Shown here piece after piece: positions 25,366 to 34,524 of a stretch of 64,000 nt of DNA (position 1 is the stretch's first letter; every line of letters begins with the position of its first letter). The translations under genes were made by a program, and so were the position numbers. The notes beneath the pieces were generated by a model. It ran no database searches. It was not told the DNA's origin and was given only the letters and a program-made list of their open reading frames with translations. The DNA comes from Simkaniaceae bacterium (lineage in GTDB: Bacteria; Chlamydiota; Chlamydiia; Chlamydiales; Simkaniaceae), in assembly GCA_018399075.1 (NCBI GenBank), contig CP073763.1:1550001-1614000 (forward strand). The letters run 5' to 3'.

Positions 25366-27306
25366 TTAAACATTAGATGGAGATAATACATTTGATTCAA
25401 ACTGAGAGCGAAAATGAGTCTCCCAAAGGGTTCGGAAAGCAGGACACGTTTCTAGCAATTCTTCCCTAGTTCCTTCAGCCGCTTTTTGGCCATTTTCGAG
25501 ATAGATAATCCGATCTGCATATTCAATGGTAGATAGGCGATGAGCAATGAGAATTTGGGTTACTTCTCCATGCAGCTCCTTGATTGCCATTTTAATCTTA
25601 TTTTCACTCACCGCATCAAGCGAGGACGTTGCTTCATCGAGGATAAGGATGGGGGCATTTTTTACCAGGGCGCGGGCAATAGCAAGGCGTTGTTGTTGCC
25701 CACCAGAAAAGTTCTTTCCTGTTTCAGCAAGCATGGTGTCATATTTGTCAGGAAGGTCTTTGATAAATTCGTGAGCATGGGCTTTTTTCGCTGCTTTGAT
25801 GATCTCTTTCAGAGAAAAAGGTTTCCCATAGGCAATATTTGCTCCAACAGTATCATAGAAAAGGAACGGTTTTTGAGGAACAAAGGCAATCTGTTCACGG
25901 AGGGATTGTTGGGTATAAGAATGAATTTCTTTTCCATCGATACGAATCGCTCCCTTCTGGATATCATAAAGACGTGGGATGAGTTGGACTATAGTCGATT
26001 TACCAACACCTGTTCCTCCAACAAGAGCAACGGTCTCCCCTTTCTTTACCTTGAAGCTCAAATCTCTTAAGATCCATTTATCTTCATAGCGAAACCAAAC
26101 ATTTTCAAACTCAAGAGCGGTATCGAATCCTTTAAGAGAAGTCGCTCCAGGAAGATCAGTAATCTGTGGCTTTAAGCTTAGGACTTCATTCATCCTTTCA
26201 GCAGCAACCACCCCTTTCTGGATGTTGGTATTTTCCTCAGCAAACTTCTTAACAGGCTCATAAAAGAGATTTAAAAGGCCAAGAAAGACAATCAGCTCAG
26301 AAATCCTCATCTCTAAAATATAGAGACCCACAATCAAAACGGTTGCAATACAAAAAGTCGTGATCATATGGAGAATCGGACGAGTCAGAAGGTCATACTT
26401 TGCAGTCTTAGACTCTAGTTTGGCCATCTGAACATTTTGCTGCTGGTATTTTTTAAAGGAGAAGGATTCCATTGCGAAAACCTTGACCGTTTGAATCCCA
26501 GATAAAAAGTCAATCAGAACGGAAGTAAACCTCTCTTGGTTTTTCTGGAGTTGGCGCGTAATCTGTTTCACCTTCCGCGTTACAAAAATCACGGGAAGAA
26601 TCACCATGGGAAGACCCAAAAAAATGACCATCGAAAGTTGCCACGACATCCAAAAACAGGCTATCAGCGTCGAGAGAATTGTAAAAGGAGCCTGAATATA
26701 GTTAATCATAAATGAATTGATCGAAACTGCGATCTGATTCGCATCCCCAGCAACCCTTGAGGAGAGAGTTCCAATATTATATTTTTGAAAAAAACTCATC
26801 GGTTGGTGTTGGATATGATCAAAGTATTCCTGTCGAAGATCACGGCTAATCCGGATTGATAATATCTGGGTCGTATATCGACTAAAAAAGAGGAAAAAGG
26901 CTTTTGTCACTGCAACAAGAAGAAGAAGGGTGATAAAAGCTTTCATATTATGTTCGAAGTGAAAAGTACGCTTAATCTGGTACATAACACGCTTAAGAGG
27001 ATTATTCCCTGTCCTTTTAATCATGTAACTTTGGACATCGTCTTTAGAAATGGTCCCTTCCCCTTCACGATCGATCTTCTTCCACTTTTCCTGAACATCC
27101 TCTAGTGTCACATGCTCCTTCTGGCTCCCCTTTTCATCTTTAGAAGCAAAGAGAGCAAAAAAGTCTGTTCCTGTATCAGCTATTACACCAATGGAAAACA
27201 TCTCCATTTGACTGGCAACAGTGAGTCCAATCAGTGTTCCAAATGTTACAAGGAAAAGGGATAGGTGGCGACGTGCGCGTAGAGCAGCTTTAAGAAGGAG
27301 TTTCAT
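25366..27306 (-). CDS. msbA: Lipid A export ABC transporter MsbA with EF-hand-like insert
   Basis: Fused permease-ATPase that flips lipid A core across the inner membrane. 646 residues from ATG 27306. The membrane domain carries six segments; the ATPase has Walker A GGTGVGKST, signature FSGGQQQR and Walker B ILILDEATS. Between segments 1 and 2 there is an extra ~60-residue charged loop with an EF-hand-like sequence DREGEGTISKDD (residues about 79-90). Usual MsbA is about 580 residues, so the insert explains the excess. It follows accA as in Chlamydia. No Shine-Dalgarno; a promoter ends nine bases before the ATG. Confidence 0.9.
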   Translation of the reverse strand: MKLLLKAALRARRHLSLFLVTFGTLIGLTVASQMEMFSIGVIADTGTDFFALFASKDEKGSQKEHVTLEDVQEKWKKIDREGEGTISKDDVQSYMIKRTGNNPLKRVMYQIKRTFHFEHNMKAFITLLLLVAVTKAFFLFFSRYTTQILSIRISRDLRQEYFDHIQHQPMSFFQKYNIGTLSSRVAGDANQIAVSINSFMINYIQAPFTILSTLIACFWMSWQLSMVIFLGLPMVILPVIFVTRKVKQITRQLQKNQERFTSVLIDFLSGIQTVKVFAMESFSFKKYQQQNVQMAKLESKTAKYDLLTRPILHMITTFCIATVLIVGLYILEMRISELIVFLGLLNLFYEPVKKFAEENTNIQKGVVAAERMNEVLSLKPQITDLPGATSLKGFDTALEFENVWFRYEDKWILRDLSFKVKKGETVALVGGTGVGKSTIVQLIPRLYDIQKGAIRIDGKEIHSYTQQSLREQIAFVPQKPFLFYDTVGANIAYGKPFSLKEIIKAAKKAHAHEFIKDLPDKYDTMLAETGKNFSGGQQQRLAIARALVKNAPILILDEATSSLDAVSENKIKMAIKELHGEVTQILIAHRLSTIEYADRIIYLENGQKAAEGTREELLETCPAFRTLWETHFRSQFESNVLSPSNV

Positions 27307-27314
27307 ACCCATGA

Positions 27315-27343
27315 ATTATAGAGAACCATCGGATAAATGTCAC
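27315..27343 (-). promoter_or_regulatory. Promoter of msbA overlapping the accA stop codon
   Basis: Minus strand: GTGACA, 17-base spacer, perfect TATAAT. The -35 box contains the accA stop codon. The expected start of RNA is within about two bases of the msbA ATG at 27306. Confidence 0.6.
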
Positions 27344-28302
27344 TCTACTAGAGTTTCTTCTACGCTGAATGCACCTAGTTTACGGAATTTTTGGTACCGC
27401 TCTTCAAGGAGTTCTTCACAGGGAATAGCAGCAAGCTTTTTAGTTTCCTTAAGAATGAACTTTTTAACGCCTTCATAAACCATTTTAGGATCATGGTGAG
27501 CTCCTCCTTGAGGCTCTGGAATGATTTCATCGATCACTCCAAACTCTAGAAGATCTTCAGATTGCATTTTGAGCATTTCTGCAGCCTCTTCATTCTTGGT
27601 AGCATCGCGCCAAAGAATCGAAGCACACCCTTCAGGTGAAATAACGGAGTAATAGGCATGTTCTAACATTCCAACGGTATCTCCAACACCCATCCCAAGA
27701 GCACCACCTGAGCACCCTTCTCCAATAAGGAGAACAATAACAGGAGTTTTGAGATTTGCCATTTCCAATAGATTCGTTGCAATCGCAGACCCTTGCCCTC
27801 TTTCCTCTGCAGTTAGCCCAGGAAAAGCTCCTGGTGTATCAAGCAATGAAAGAACAGGAAGGTTAAATTTTTCAGCAAGCTTCATCACTCGCAAAGCTTT
27901 TCGGTATCCCTCCGGATGGGGCATCCCAAAGTTTCGGTAGAGACGACTCTCTGTATCACATCCTTTTTCTTGAGCAATGATGACAAACTTTTGCCCACCA
28001 ATCACTCCAAGACCTGCAACAATCGCACGGTCATCACGGAAGAGGCGATCACCAAAAATCTCAGTAAAGCTTTCACAAATATTTTTGATGTAATCAATCG
28101 AGCGGGGTCGCTCAGGGTGGCGACAAATCCCTACCCTTTCCCATGGGGAAAGTTGGGAATAGACTTGTGTTTTCAATTGCTCAAGCTTTTTTTCAAGCTT
28201 CACAATCTCTTCATCCGTCCAAATCCCATTAACTTTGTTTTGCTCTTTCAGTTGAGCAATCGTTTTTTCGTGGTCTAAGATTTGTTTTTCATGATCTAAC
28301 AT
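27340..28302 (-). CDS. accA: Acetyl-CoA carboxylase carboxyltransferase subunit alpha
   Basis: Commits acetyl-CoA to fatty acid synthesis by making malonyl-CoA with AccD. 320 residues, standard. Conserved segments: [26 protein letters not shown]-type [25 protein letters not shown] and the oxyanion site [10 protein letters not shown]; also [10 protein letters not shown]. An N-terminal coiled helix precedes the crotonase-like domain. The neighbours msbA downstream and L,D-transpeptidase upstream make an envelope group. Confidence 0.96.
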   Translation of the reverse strand: MLDHEKQILDHEKTIAQLKEQNKVNGIWTDEEIVKLEKKLEQLKTQVYSQLSPWERVGICRHPERPRSIDYIKNICESFTEIFGDRLFRDDRAIVAGLGVIGGQKFVIIAQEKGCDTESRLYRNFGMPHPEGYRKALRVMKLAEKFNLPVLSLLDTPGAFPGLTAEERGQGSAIATNLLEMANLKTPVIVLLIGEGCSGGALGMGVGDTVGMLEHAYYSVISPEGCASILWRDATKNEEAAEMLKMQSEDLLEFGVIDEIIPEPQGGAHHDPKMVYEGVKKFILKETKKLAAIPCEELLEERYQKFRKLGAFSVEETLVE

Positions 28303-28313
28303 GTTTTATCCCC

Positions 28314-29288
28314 TTACTTTTCTACTAATTCCCCAGGAACTTCAGCCTCATGGAAATCTGTTACAATTTCCACAACCGTTGGTTTTGTAATGACAATAGA
28401 ATAAACTTCTTCAATGTCATTCTGAGCAAGGCGAATGCAGCCATCGCTATCATACCCTCCTATTGTCGAAAGATCCTCTTTATAACTTTCTGTCTCAAGA
28501 TCATAAATCCAAGGAGCTCCATGAAAACCAAATCCTCTTGGGTTATCCCCATCTCCACCAATCTCTTCAGCAAAAGGGATCCAACGTGTTCCAAAAACAC
28601 GGACCATCTCGACTTCTGACTCTTGGAAATATCCTTCCATTCCGGGTTTGTAAATGGCCACTTTATCGCCAAGGGAAAATTTTCCCTTAGGGGTCAGAAG
28701 TCCTGAATAAGACTCTTGATCAAACCGTCCAAGGCCAACCTTATAGGTTTTTAAAAGGATTCTTTCGTTTGCTGCTTCATCAATTCCATAAAACCACATC
28801 TTACACCTTGAAAGGTCGACGACTAAGTAAAAACTGACTTCCTTCTTTAAGATATTAAATTGATCTCCCGAAGCCACTTTTTGCGTATAATAGTCTTTTT
28901 TTCCATTTAAGCTTCGTGCAATGAAATGACGAGACGTTGAATAGTGGGAAGCATAGTCAGTTACCCATGCTGGGCGCCCCTGAAGCCATGGAACTCGAGC
29001 TTTATAACGGAGGGTTTCTACAATAGAGAGTTTTTGCCTTCCAGTTGTAAATAAGCGCCAGACTTGATCTTCTTCCTCATCAGCAACTTCATCTTGAACC
29101 GGCTTTAGGTATTGCTCTGATCGCACTTCGAGCGGAGTAGCAGGCTCCTCAGATACTGCTTCAACTTTCATAACTGCCACCTCAGGAGAGGTTTTCTCTC
29201 CATCCTTATTCTTCTTTACAAGAGCTAATCCGCCAATGATAGCGAATAGGGATAATGAACCAATAAAAATTGCTTTAGATATAGACAT
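28314..29288 (-). CDS. Membrane-anchored L,D-transpeptidase (YkuD domain)
   Basis: 324 residues with one N-terminal membrane anchor, a polar stalk, a region around YYTQKVASGDQFNILKKE that resembles a LysM-type fold, and a C-terminal YkuD domain. Catalytic motif: His in GFHGAPW and Cys in YDSDGCIRLAQND. The usual SHGC is SDGC here, with Asp for His, while Cys and Arg are kept. The enzyme would make 3-3 peptidoglycan cross-links or attach a lipoprotein. It lies 11 bases upstream of accA, so likely co-transcribed. The neighbour is not at this position in classical Chlamydia, as far as I recall. Confidence 0.82.
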   Translation of the reverse strand: MSISKAIFIGSLSLFAIIGGLALVKKNKDGEKTSPEVAVMKVEAVSEEPATPLEVRSEQYLKPVQDEVADEEEDQVWRLFTTGRQKLSIVETLRYKARVPWLQGRPAWVTDYASHYSTSRHFIARSLNGKKDYYTQKVASGDQFNILKKEVSFYLVVDLSRCKMWFYGIDEAANERILLKTYKVGLGRFDQESYSGLLTPKGKFSLGDKVAIYKPGMEGYFQESEVEMVRVFGTRWIPFAEEIGGDGDNPRGFGFHGAPWIYDLETESYKEDLSTIGGYDSDGCIRLAQNDIEEVYSIVITKPTVVEIVTDFHEAEVPGELVEK

Positions 29289-29353
29289 CGTTCTCCTTAC
29301 GTGAGATGGAAATTATCAAGAATTTTCAAATTGTTTGCAAGTTATCAAACTTT

Positions 29354-30772
29354 TTAATTCACTGTCCAGTGATAGGGATAAAGCTTTTTCTTTAAAGAAA
29401 AAGCAAGTAAAAAATCTGCAGACCAAAAATGGTCCTTTCCAGCAAGGGGGATGAGCTTCATTTCTCCATCAAAATGAGGAGTAATTTCAACCTTTTCCTC
29501 TCCTTTTTCAAAAACAACTTGATGGGTTTTTCCTTGGTACCTTTCCAGTATTCCAGGATAAAGAACCTTTTCCTCTCCAATAGTTCCTTTATCTGCTGAG
29601 ATAAAAAAGACATAAAATAGAGGATTCAACTCATTATGATGACTTTTTCGGACTGTTAAATCTATTTTTTCCCTTTCAGCCTCTAAATTAAAATAAAGCC
29701 ACTCTTCACTTGGCTCTCCTTCATCAGGTGATGCCATCCGGGTCCACCCTTGAAATTTCCCTATTTCTTCACCAGACTCAATCTTTAAGTCTTTAAATCC
29801 TTCCTGGCTTCCATTTGAAAGACGAAAAATTCCATAATAGTCGGAATCTGCAAGAGGGGCGTAATGGGGTCCCATTGAAACAATATGAATCCCTTTTTTA
29901 TGAATAGATCCTAGTCCTGTGTTCACGCCAGCTGCCGAAGAAGCTAAACTTGTATCTCCATACTGATAACGGATGAAACCTAAACTCCGATCGATATCAT
30001 GAAGAGTGAGCCCTTGACTCAAGCTTGGAAAGGGACGTTTCTCAAATGCCTGATTAAACAGGAGAATAAAGGGATCAGAGTATTTCTTATCAGAGAAGTT
30101 TTCTGAAGCCATCTGCAGTTTTGAGCTATGTGAAAAACAAGAGGCTATATCAAAAAGAAGGGCAAAGGTATCGTTATGAGCAATCGATTGATATTCGGAC
30201 TCTTTTAACCAAAGTCCTTGAAAAAGTTTTCCCCTATGGTCACAAAGCGAAAGAGAAAACTCGACACACTTGAGTCCTCTGTGAAGAAGATCTTCATCAT
30301 CCCATACTAGTCCAAGATAGAGCGCAATAAGTCCTATCTCCCCATTCTGCATAGGATTAGGAAGGTCTCTATGAAGAATCGCTCCCTTTTCAAGCTGCTT
30401 AAATTCTAATTCCCCTTTTTTATTTTCAAATAGATAACTTGCTAAGGCTTCATATCCATTTTGAAGATAAAAATGCTTGCCAAATCCATTTTTCTTCCCC
30501 TTTAAAATAAGAGTGCAAATCTCTTGATCAAGTTTTTCATCTTTTTTTTCATAAAACTTTCTAAGAAAAAGGAGAGAAAGAAAGGATCTGTAATATTCGA
30601 TTAAATCTTGGGGGGTATCAATAGAAAAGGACTCGCAATAGGTTGCAAGAGGAAATAGAAGGGCCTCCCCACTTTCTTCTCCTTTAAGAAAGGCATGAAC
30701 TGCTTTTCCTAAAGGATCGGTGCCAAGAGTATCCTCTTGGCTACGCTCAAAAAAAGTGACGAGACCACTCAT
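29354..30772 (-). CDS. Conserved chlamydial hypothetical protein (CT266 position)
   Basis: 472 residues from ATG 30772; an in-frame TTG lies five codons earlier. No signal peptide or membrane segment. An alpha-helical N-terminal half (with AFLKGEESGEALLFPLATY) is followed by a beta-rich second half of many short strands such as YYGIFRLSNGSQEGF and WLYFNLEAEREKIDLTVRKS. The position, between accA/msbA and IHF, equals that of CT266 in Chlamydia trachomatis. The arrangement vaguely recalls alpha/alpha toroid polysaccharide lyases, but I see no catalytic motif and assign no function. Confidence 0.7.
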   Translation of the reverse strand: MSGLVTFFERSQEDTLGTDPLGKAVHAFLKGEESGEALLFPLATYCESFSIDTPQDLIEYYRSFLSLLFLRKFYEKKDEKLDQEICTLILKGKKNGFGKHFYLQNGYEALASYLFENKKGELEFKQLEKGAILHRDLPNPMQNGEIGLIALYLGLVWDDEDLLHRGLKCVEFSLSLCDHRGKLFQGLWLKESEYQSIAHNDTFALLFDIASCFSHSSKLQMASENFSDKKYSDPFILLFNQAFEKRPFPSLSQGLTLHDIDRSLGFIRYQYGDTSLASSAAGVNTGLGSIHKKGIHIVSMGPHYAPLADSDYYGIFRLSNGSQEGFKDLKIESGEEIGKFQGWTRMASPDEGEPSEEWLYFNLEAEREKIDLTVRKSHHNELNPLFYVFFISADKGTIGEEKVLYPGILERYQGKTHQVVFEKGEEKVEITPHFDGEMKLIPLAGKDHFWSADFLLAFSLKKKLYPYHWTVN

Positions 30773-30800
30773 AAACTTCCACCCCAAAAAGGAGACTTAC

Positions 30801-31112
30801 TTAAAAAGCAGCCCCTTGTTTTTCTTCAGTTTCTATTAGACTTTTCATCTTCTTTCCAGGAGTGAATTTCACTGCCCTTCTTTCTGGGATGATAATAGGT
30901 ACTGAAGCATTTTTTGGGTTTCTTCCAATTTTTTGTTTTCTTTTTACGACTTCAAAGACACCAAAATCACGAAATTCTAGACGATCGCCATCTGAAAGAT
31001 ATTCCGTCATACAATCTAAAAACGATTGTACAACTAAGCGAACTTCATTTGGATGAAGTCCGCGGCGACGGGAAATTTCACTGATCAGCTTCTTTTTTGT
31101 AATCGTTGCCAT
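30801..31112 (-). CDS. HU/IHF-family DNA-bending protein
   Basis: 103 residues from ATG 31112 (AAGGAG nearby upstream). It has the HU/IHF dimer fold: ITKKKLISEISRRRGLHPNEV, the conserved RLEFRDFGVFEV and the DNA-intercalating arm KIGRNPKNASVPIIIPERRAVKFTPG. IHF and HU alpha/beta cannot be told apart with certainty here; Chlamydia has one such gene at this place. It sits 28 bases upstream of the CT266-like gene and 130 bases after tyrS. Confidence 0.93.
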   Translation of the reverse strand: MATITKKKLISEISRRRGLHPNEVRLVVQSFLDCMTEYLSDGDRLEFRDFGVFEVVKRKQKIGRNPKNASVPIIIPERRAVKFTPGKKMKSLIETEEKQGAAF

Positions 31113-31242
31113 ATCACCCTGCTCCTTAAATTTTAACAAAAGAGATTAATCTCCTCTTCTCATGTCTTGCTGTTTTCTTTCAACGAAAAAGATCAAGAAA
31201 AGATTTTGATTCCTTAAACTCATTGTTCTATCTTACTGATTT

Positions 31243-32508
31243 TCAAGCAAGTTCTTTTTCAATTTTTATAAGAATTTTCTTTTTCTTACCAGCACCAAGA
31301 AGAAGATATTTTCCTCCAATGATATGGTTGGATTGAATAAAAAACGATTGATCACCGATTTTTTCATTATTAAGATAAGCCCCCCCATTTTTGATCATCC
31401 GGTTCCCTTCCGCTTTACTTGTTAAAAGTCCCGACTTTGCAGCAATATCTGCATACGTTTGATCAATGATATCCTCCATCTTCATCAAGGTATGAGGCAT
31501 ATCTTTTGCAATTTCTTCGAGAACTTCAGGTTCAAGGCTCGCTTTAGAACCAGGTGCCGCAGCTTCGGTCACTTTTAGTGCTATTTGAAGCCCTTCTTCC
31601 CCATGGACAAAACGGGTCACCTCTTCAGCAAGTTTCTTTTGAGCAGCATTGGGTGTAAACGTTCCAGATTGAATAGCTTTTTCAAAAGTCTCAATCTCTT
31701 CAAGGTTCATAAATGTGAGCATCCGCATTAATTTAATAACATCTTCATCACTCACTCGGACTAAATATTGATAAAATTGATAAGGAGACGTTCTTTCAGG
31801 ATCGAGCCAAATCGCTCCCTGCTCACTCTTTCCAAATTTTGCTCCATCACTTCGGGTTAATAAGGGAAAGGTCATTCCATAAATCGTTTTTCCTGAAAGT
31901 TTACGGGTTAGCTCCATTCCAGCCGTAATATTCCCCCACTGATCGCTTCCCCCCATTTGCAAAATAACATCTTCATTTTCAGAAAGATAATAAAAGTCAT
32001 ATCCTTGCAGAACCTGATAAGAAAATTCAGTAAAACTAATTCCTTCTTCAGATTGAAAGCGGCTTCTCACACTATCTTTTCCAAGCATGGGACCGACACG
32101 GAAATGCTTTCCAACATCACGTAAAAAACCAACAAGACCATAATTCGTTAACCAATCATCATTATTTAAAATGGTTGGGTTTTTTAGACATCTATTGAAT
32201 TGTTTCCTGATCCCTTCAACATTTTTTTGAAGGACTTCATGGGTGAGAAGCGGGCGTTCCGTACTTTTTCCTGAAGGATCGCCTATCTTTCCTGTAGCGC
32301 CACCAAGCAACACGACAGGAGAATGACCAAACTTCTCGAGCCAAGCCAAGGCAACAATCCCCACCAGATTACCTAGGTGAAGGCTATCAGCAGTGGGGTC
32401 AAAACCGATGTAAGCTTTAAGTGGTTTATCCGCTCTTTTTTTAAGCTCATCGCTTGTAACATTATCGATGAAGCCCCGTTTTTCTAAAAAATCTATCACA
32501 TTATTCAT
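31243..32508 (-). CDS. tyrS: Tyrosyl-tRNA synthetase
   Basis: Class I enzyme, 421 residues. HIGH-like motif HLGN (DSLHLGNLVGI), the tyrosine-specific phrase QVLQGYDFYYL, QMGGSDQWGNI, and a KMSKS-like loop KFGKS. The C-terminal S4 RNA-binding domain ends the protein. The ATG is in a usual place; no strong ribosome site. The next plus-strand gene is far, so tyrS probably has its own promoter upstream of 32508. Confidence 0.97.
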   Translation of the reverse strand: MNNVIDFLEKRGFIDNVTSDELKKRADKPLKAYIGFDPTADSLHLGNLVGIVALAWLEKFGHSPVVLLGGATGKIGDPSGKSTERPLLTHEVLQKNVEGIRKQFNRCLKNPTILNNDDWLTNYGLVGFLRDVGKHFRVGPMLGKDSVRSRFQSEEGISFTEFSYQVLQGYDFYYLSENEDVILQMGGSDQWGNITAGMELTRKLSGKTIYGMTFPLLTRSDGAKFGKSEQGAIWLDPERTSPYQFYQYLVRVSDEDVIKLMRMLTFMNLEEIETFEKAIQSGTFTPNAAQKKLAEEVTRFVHGEEGLQIALKVTEAAAPGSKASLEPEVLEEIAKDMPHTLMKMEDIIDQTYADIAAKSGLLTSKAEGNRMIKNGGAYLNNEKIGDQSFFIQSNHIIGGKYLLLGAGKKKKILIKIEKELA

Positions 32509-32536
32509 GGGAGTAAGTGTAAGCTACAAGAGTGAT

Positions 32537-32953
32537 TTATCTCAAGGAGAGAGCAAATCTTGCTACAAACTCCATCAATAGACTATCACGCATTGTGATG
32601 GGACAAAGGGGAATTTTTTTCTCATTGATCTTATCTAGTTTTAGGCATCGCATATTAAGCTCATTGACCAAAGAGCGGGTTATTAGGATAGAAGCTATTG
32701 CAACAAAAGTAATATAGCAGACCTTTTCAAGACTATTCATCTCACTTGGTTTTTTGTAGCCCTGTTCGATGACATAGCTAATCCCATGCCCAATGGTTCC
32801 ACTCATTCCCCCATGAAGGAAGGCCGCTGTAGGGTGTATTTTAGGCGGAGAGATTTCAAAAACTTGAAACCACCTTGCTCCCAACCACCCGGTTATAAAA
32901 CATCCTATTGAAAGGGAACTCGGGTTGGGCTTATATAAGTTATTTATTTTCAT
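32537..32953 (-). CDS. Small membrane protein of unknown function
   Basis: 138 residues. Two hydrophobic stretches near residues 14-60 and 72-95 (VCYITFVAIASILITRSLV), with a polar Lys-rich tail. The start overlaps the end of the upstream gene by 14 bases and lacks a clear ribosome site, which suggests translational coupling. I do not recognise it. Confidence 0.55.
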   Translation of the reverse strand: MKINNLYKPNPSSLSIGCFITGWLGARWFQVFEISPPKIHPTAAFLHGGMSGTIGHGISYVIEQGYKKPSEMNSLEKVCYITFVAIASILITRSLVNELNMRCLKLDKINEKKIPLCPITMRDSLLMEFVARFALSLR

Positions 32954-33227
32954 TTGAAGAGATGCTTTTTAATCGCTCTACGACAGCGTTAACTTTTTGA
33001 CTTAAATCTGCAGTATTTTGATTTTCATCAAAAAGCGAAATCGATTTTGACCGAAGAGCGATTCGATCGGAGGCATGACGAGCAATCCACCGATGAATTT
33101 CTGATGACTTTCGTTTCAGTGCCTGGGGAGTGATCCCCTGATCCATCTCCTCAAGTCTTTTTCGAAGTTTTTCTCTCGTTTTTTTTGTTTTTTCGCTCTC
33201 TTCAGCGAGCCCTTTACCTTGCGACAT
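32940..33227 (-). CDS. Small charged helical protein of unknown function
   Basis: 95 residues, no membrane segment or signal, very rich in Lys, Arg and Glu in the first 35 residues (EESEKTKKTREKLRKRLEEM), with RWIARHASDRIALRSKS in the middle. A coiled or helical protein is likely. A GAGG lies 11 bases before the ATG. It is coupled to the small membrane gene downstream. No function is assigned. Confidence 0.5.
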   Translation of the reverse strand: MSQGKGLAEESEKTKKTREKLRKRLEEMDQGITPQALKRKSSEIHRWIARHASDRIALRSKSISLFDENQNTADLSQKVNAVVERLKSISSNENK

Positions 33228-33341
33228 TTAAAGACAAACCTCTTCCGTTTTCAGACAACAACTGCAGCATCGCATAACTCAGACCAAAAGAAAAGTATAA
33301 AAATCTTGCTCTGAAAGTTTGCCTCTGAGAAGATTAATTTT

Positions 33342-34019
33342 ATGAGCGATGAAATGAAAAAAGCGGCAGGATACGCCGCTGCAGATTTTATTGAAAATGG
33401 AATGCTAGTAGGACTAGGAACGGGTTCTACTGTTTTTTATTTTATCAACCGCTTGATTGAAAGGACAAAAGAAGGGCTTTCGATTCAGGCAGTTTCCAGT
33501 TCCATCCAATCTGAAAACCAAGCAAAAGAGGGTGGAATCTCCTTAGCCGATATCAATGCAATTACCTCTGTCGATCTAACCGTTGATGGTGCTGATGAAA
33601 TTAATGGGGAAAAGCAAATGATTAAAGGGGGCGGAGGGGCCCTTCTTAGAGAAAAGGTCCTAGCTAATATTAGTCGAGAAATGGTGGTTATTGTCGATAA
33701 AAGTAAGGTTGTGGAAAAGCTTGGCAAACATCCACTAGCCGTTGAAATCCTCCCTTTTGCTCGCGAGGCCATCATCGAGAAAATTCGAAAGCTCGGATTC
33801 TATGGGACTCTTAGAGAACACAATAAGGATGGGCCCTTTATTACCGATAATGGGAATATGATCTATGATATTCACTTTGAATCTCTTCGAGAAGATCCAG
33901 AAAAAGATCATGAAAAAATTCTCCGCATTCCAGGTGTCTTAGAAACAGGGTTTTTCTTCAACCAAGCAGGGCGCGTTATCATTGGAAAAGAAGACGGGAC
34001 AGTTGATCACTGGTCATAA
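33342..34019 (+). CDS. rpiA: Ribose-5-phosphate isomerase A
   Basis: Interconverts ribose-5-phosphate and ribulose-5-phosphate in the pentose phosphate pathway. 225 residues. Conserved blocks GLGTGSTV, DLTVDGADEIN (substrate pocket) and KGGGGALLREK are present. A GAGAAG ribosome site lies nine bases upstream. A DUF151 nuclease gene follows 36 bases on, with its own promoter inside the rpiA 3' end. Confidence 0.96.
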   Translation: MSDEMKKAAGYAAADFIENGMLVGLGTGSTVFYFINRLIERTKEGLSIQAVSSSIQSENQAKEGGISLADINAITSVDLTVDGADEINGEKQMIKGGGGALLREKVLANISREMVVIVDKSKVVEKLGKHPLAVEILPFAREAIIEKIRKLGFYGTLREHNKDGPFITDNGNMIYDIHFESLREDPEKDHEKILRIPGVLETGFFFNQAGRVIIGKEDGTVDHWS

Positions 34020-34031
34020 ATCGTCTATAAT
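34003..34031 (+). promoter_or_regulatory. Promoter of the DUF151 nuclease gene
   Basis: TTGATC, 17-base spacer, perfect TATAAT. The -35 box lies in the last codons of rpiA. The predicted leader is about 18 bases, with a G-run ribosome site before ATG 34056. Confidence 0.65.
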
Positions 34032-34055
34032 GAAGAAAAGGATCCGGGGGGAAAC

Positions 34056-34469
34056 ATGGACTTTGAACTTATTCCTATACAGTTCAATAAGATCTTACAA
34101 TCTCAAAATTATACCGTCTTCATTTTAGGCACCGATGAAAAGCAATTTGCGATCTATACTTCTCCCCACGTGGGACATAACCTCCAAATGCATCTTGCTG
34201 ATCAATTGAAACCTCGCCCCTATACCTATGACCTGATTAACTCTGTCTTTAATGGGTTGAATATCAGCCTTCTTCAAGTCGTCATCACGGATGTCCAAGA
34301 TACCCTCTATTATGCTCGCCTTTTTGTGGAGCAAGAGGCAGATGGGTTGCGCAACATCTTAGAAATCGATGCTCGCCCCAGCGATTGTCTTACATTGGCA
34401 CTTGAGAATGATATCCCTATCTACTGCACAAAAGAGGTTTTTGATAAAACAATTTCTATCGAAGAGTAA
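34056..34469 (+). CDS. DUF151 bifunctional nuclease-family protein
   Basis: 137 residues, matching the small DUF151/BFN family of DNase/RNase proteins. Conserved phrases are IYTSPHVGHN near residue 33, RPYTYDLINSVF, YYARLFVEQ and DARPSDCLTLALENDIPIYC, the last containing the conserved RPSD and the acidic residue. Plant and Mycobacterium members have nuclease activity. The physiological role in this organism is unknown. It has a G-rich ribosome site. Confidence 0.88.
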   Translation: MDFELIPIQFNKILQSQNYTVFILGTDEKQFAIYTSPHVGHNLQMHLADQLKPRPYTYDLINSVFNGLNISLLQVVITDVQDTLYYARLFVEQEADGLRNILEIDARPSDCLTLALENDIPIYCTKEVFDKTISIEE

Positions 34470-34524
34470 TTGGCAACAAGACCTAATAACATTTGAGTTT
34501 TGGTTTACTTCACTCTTTCTAAGA

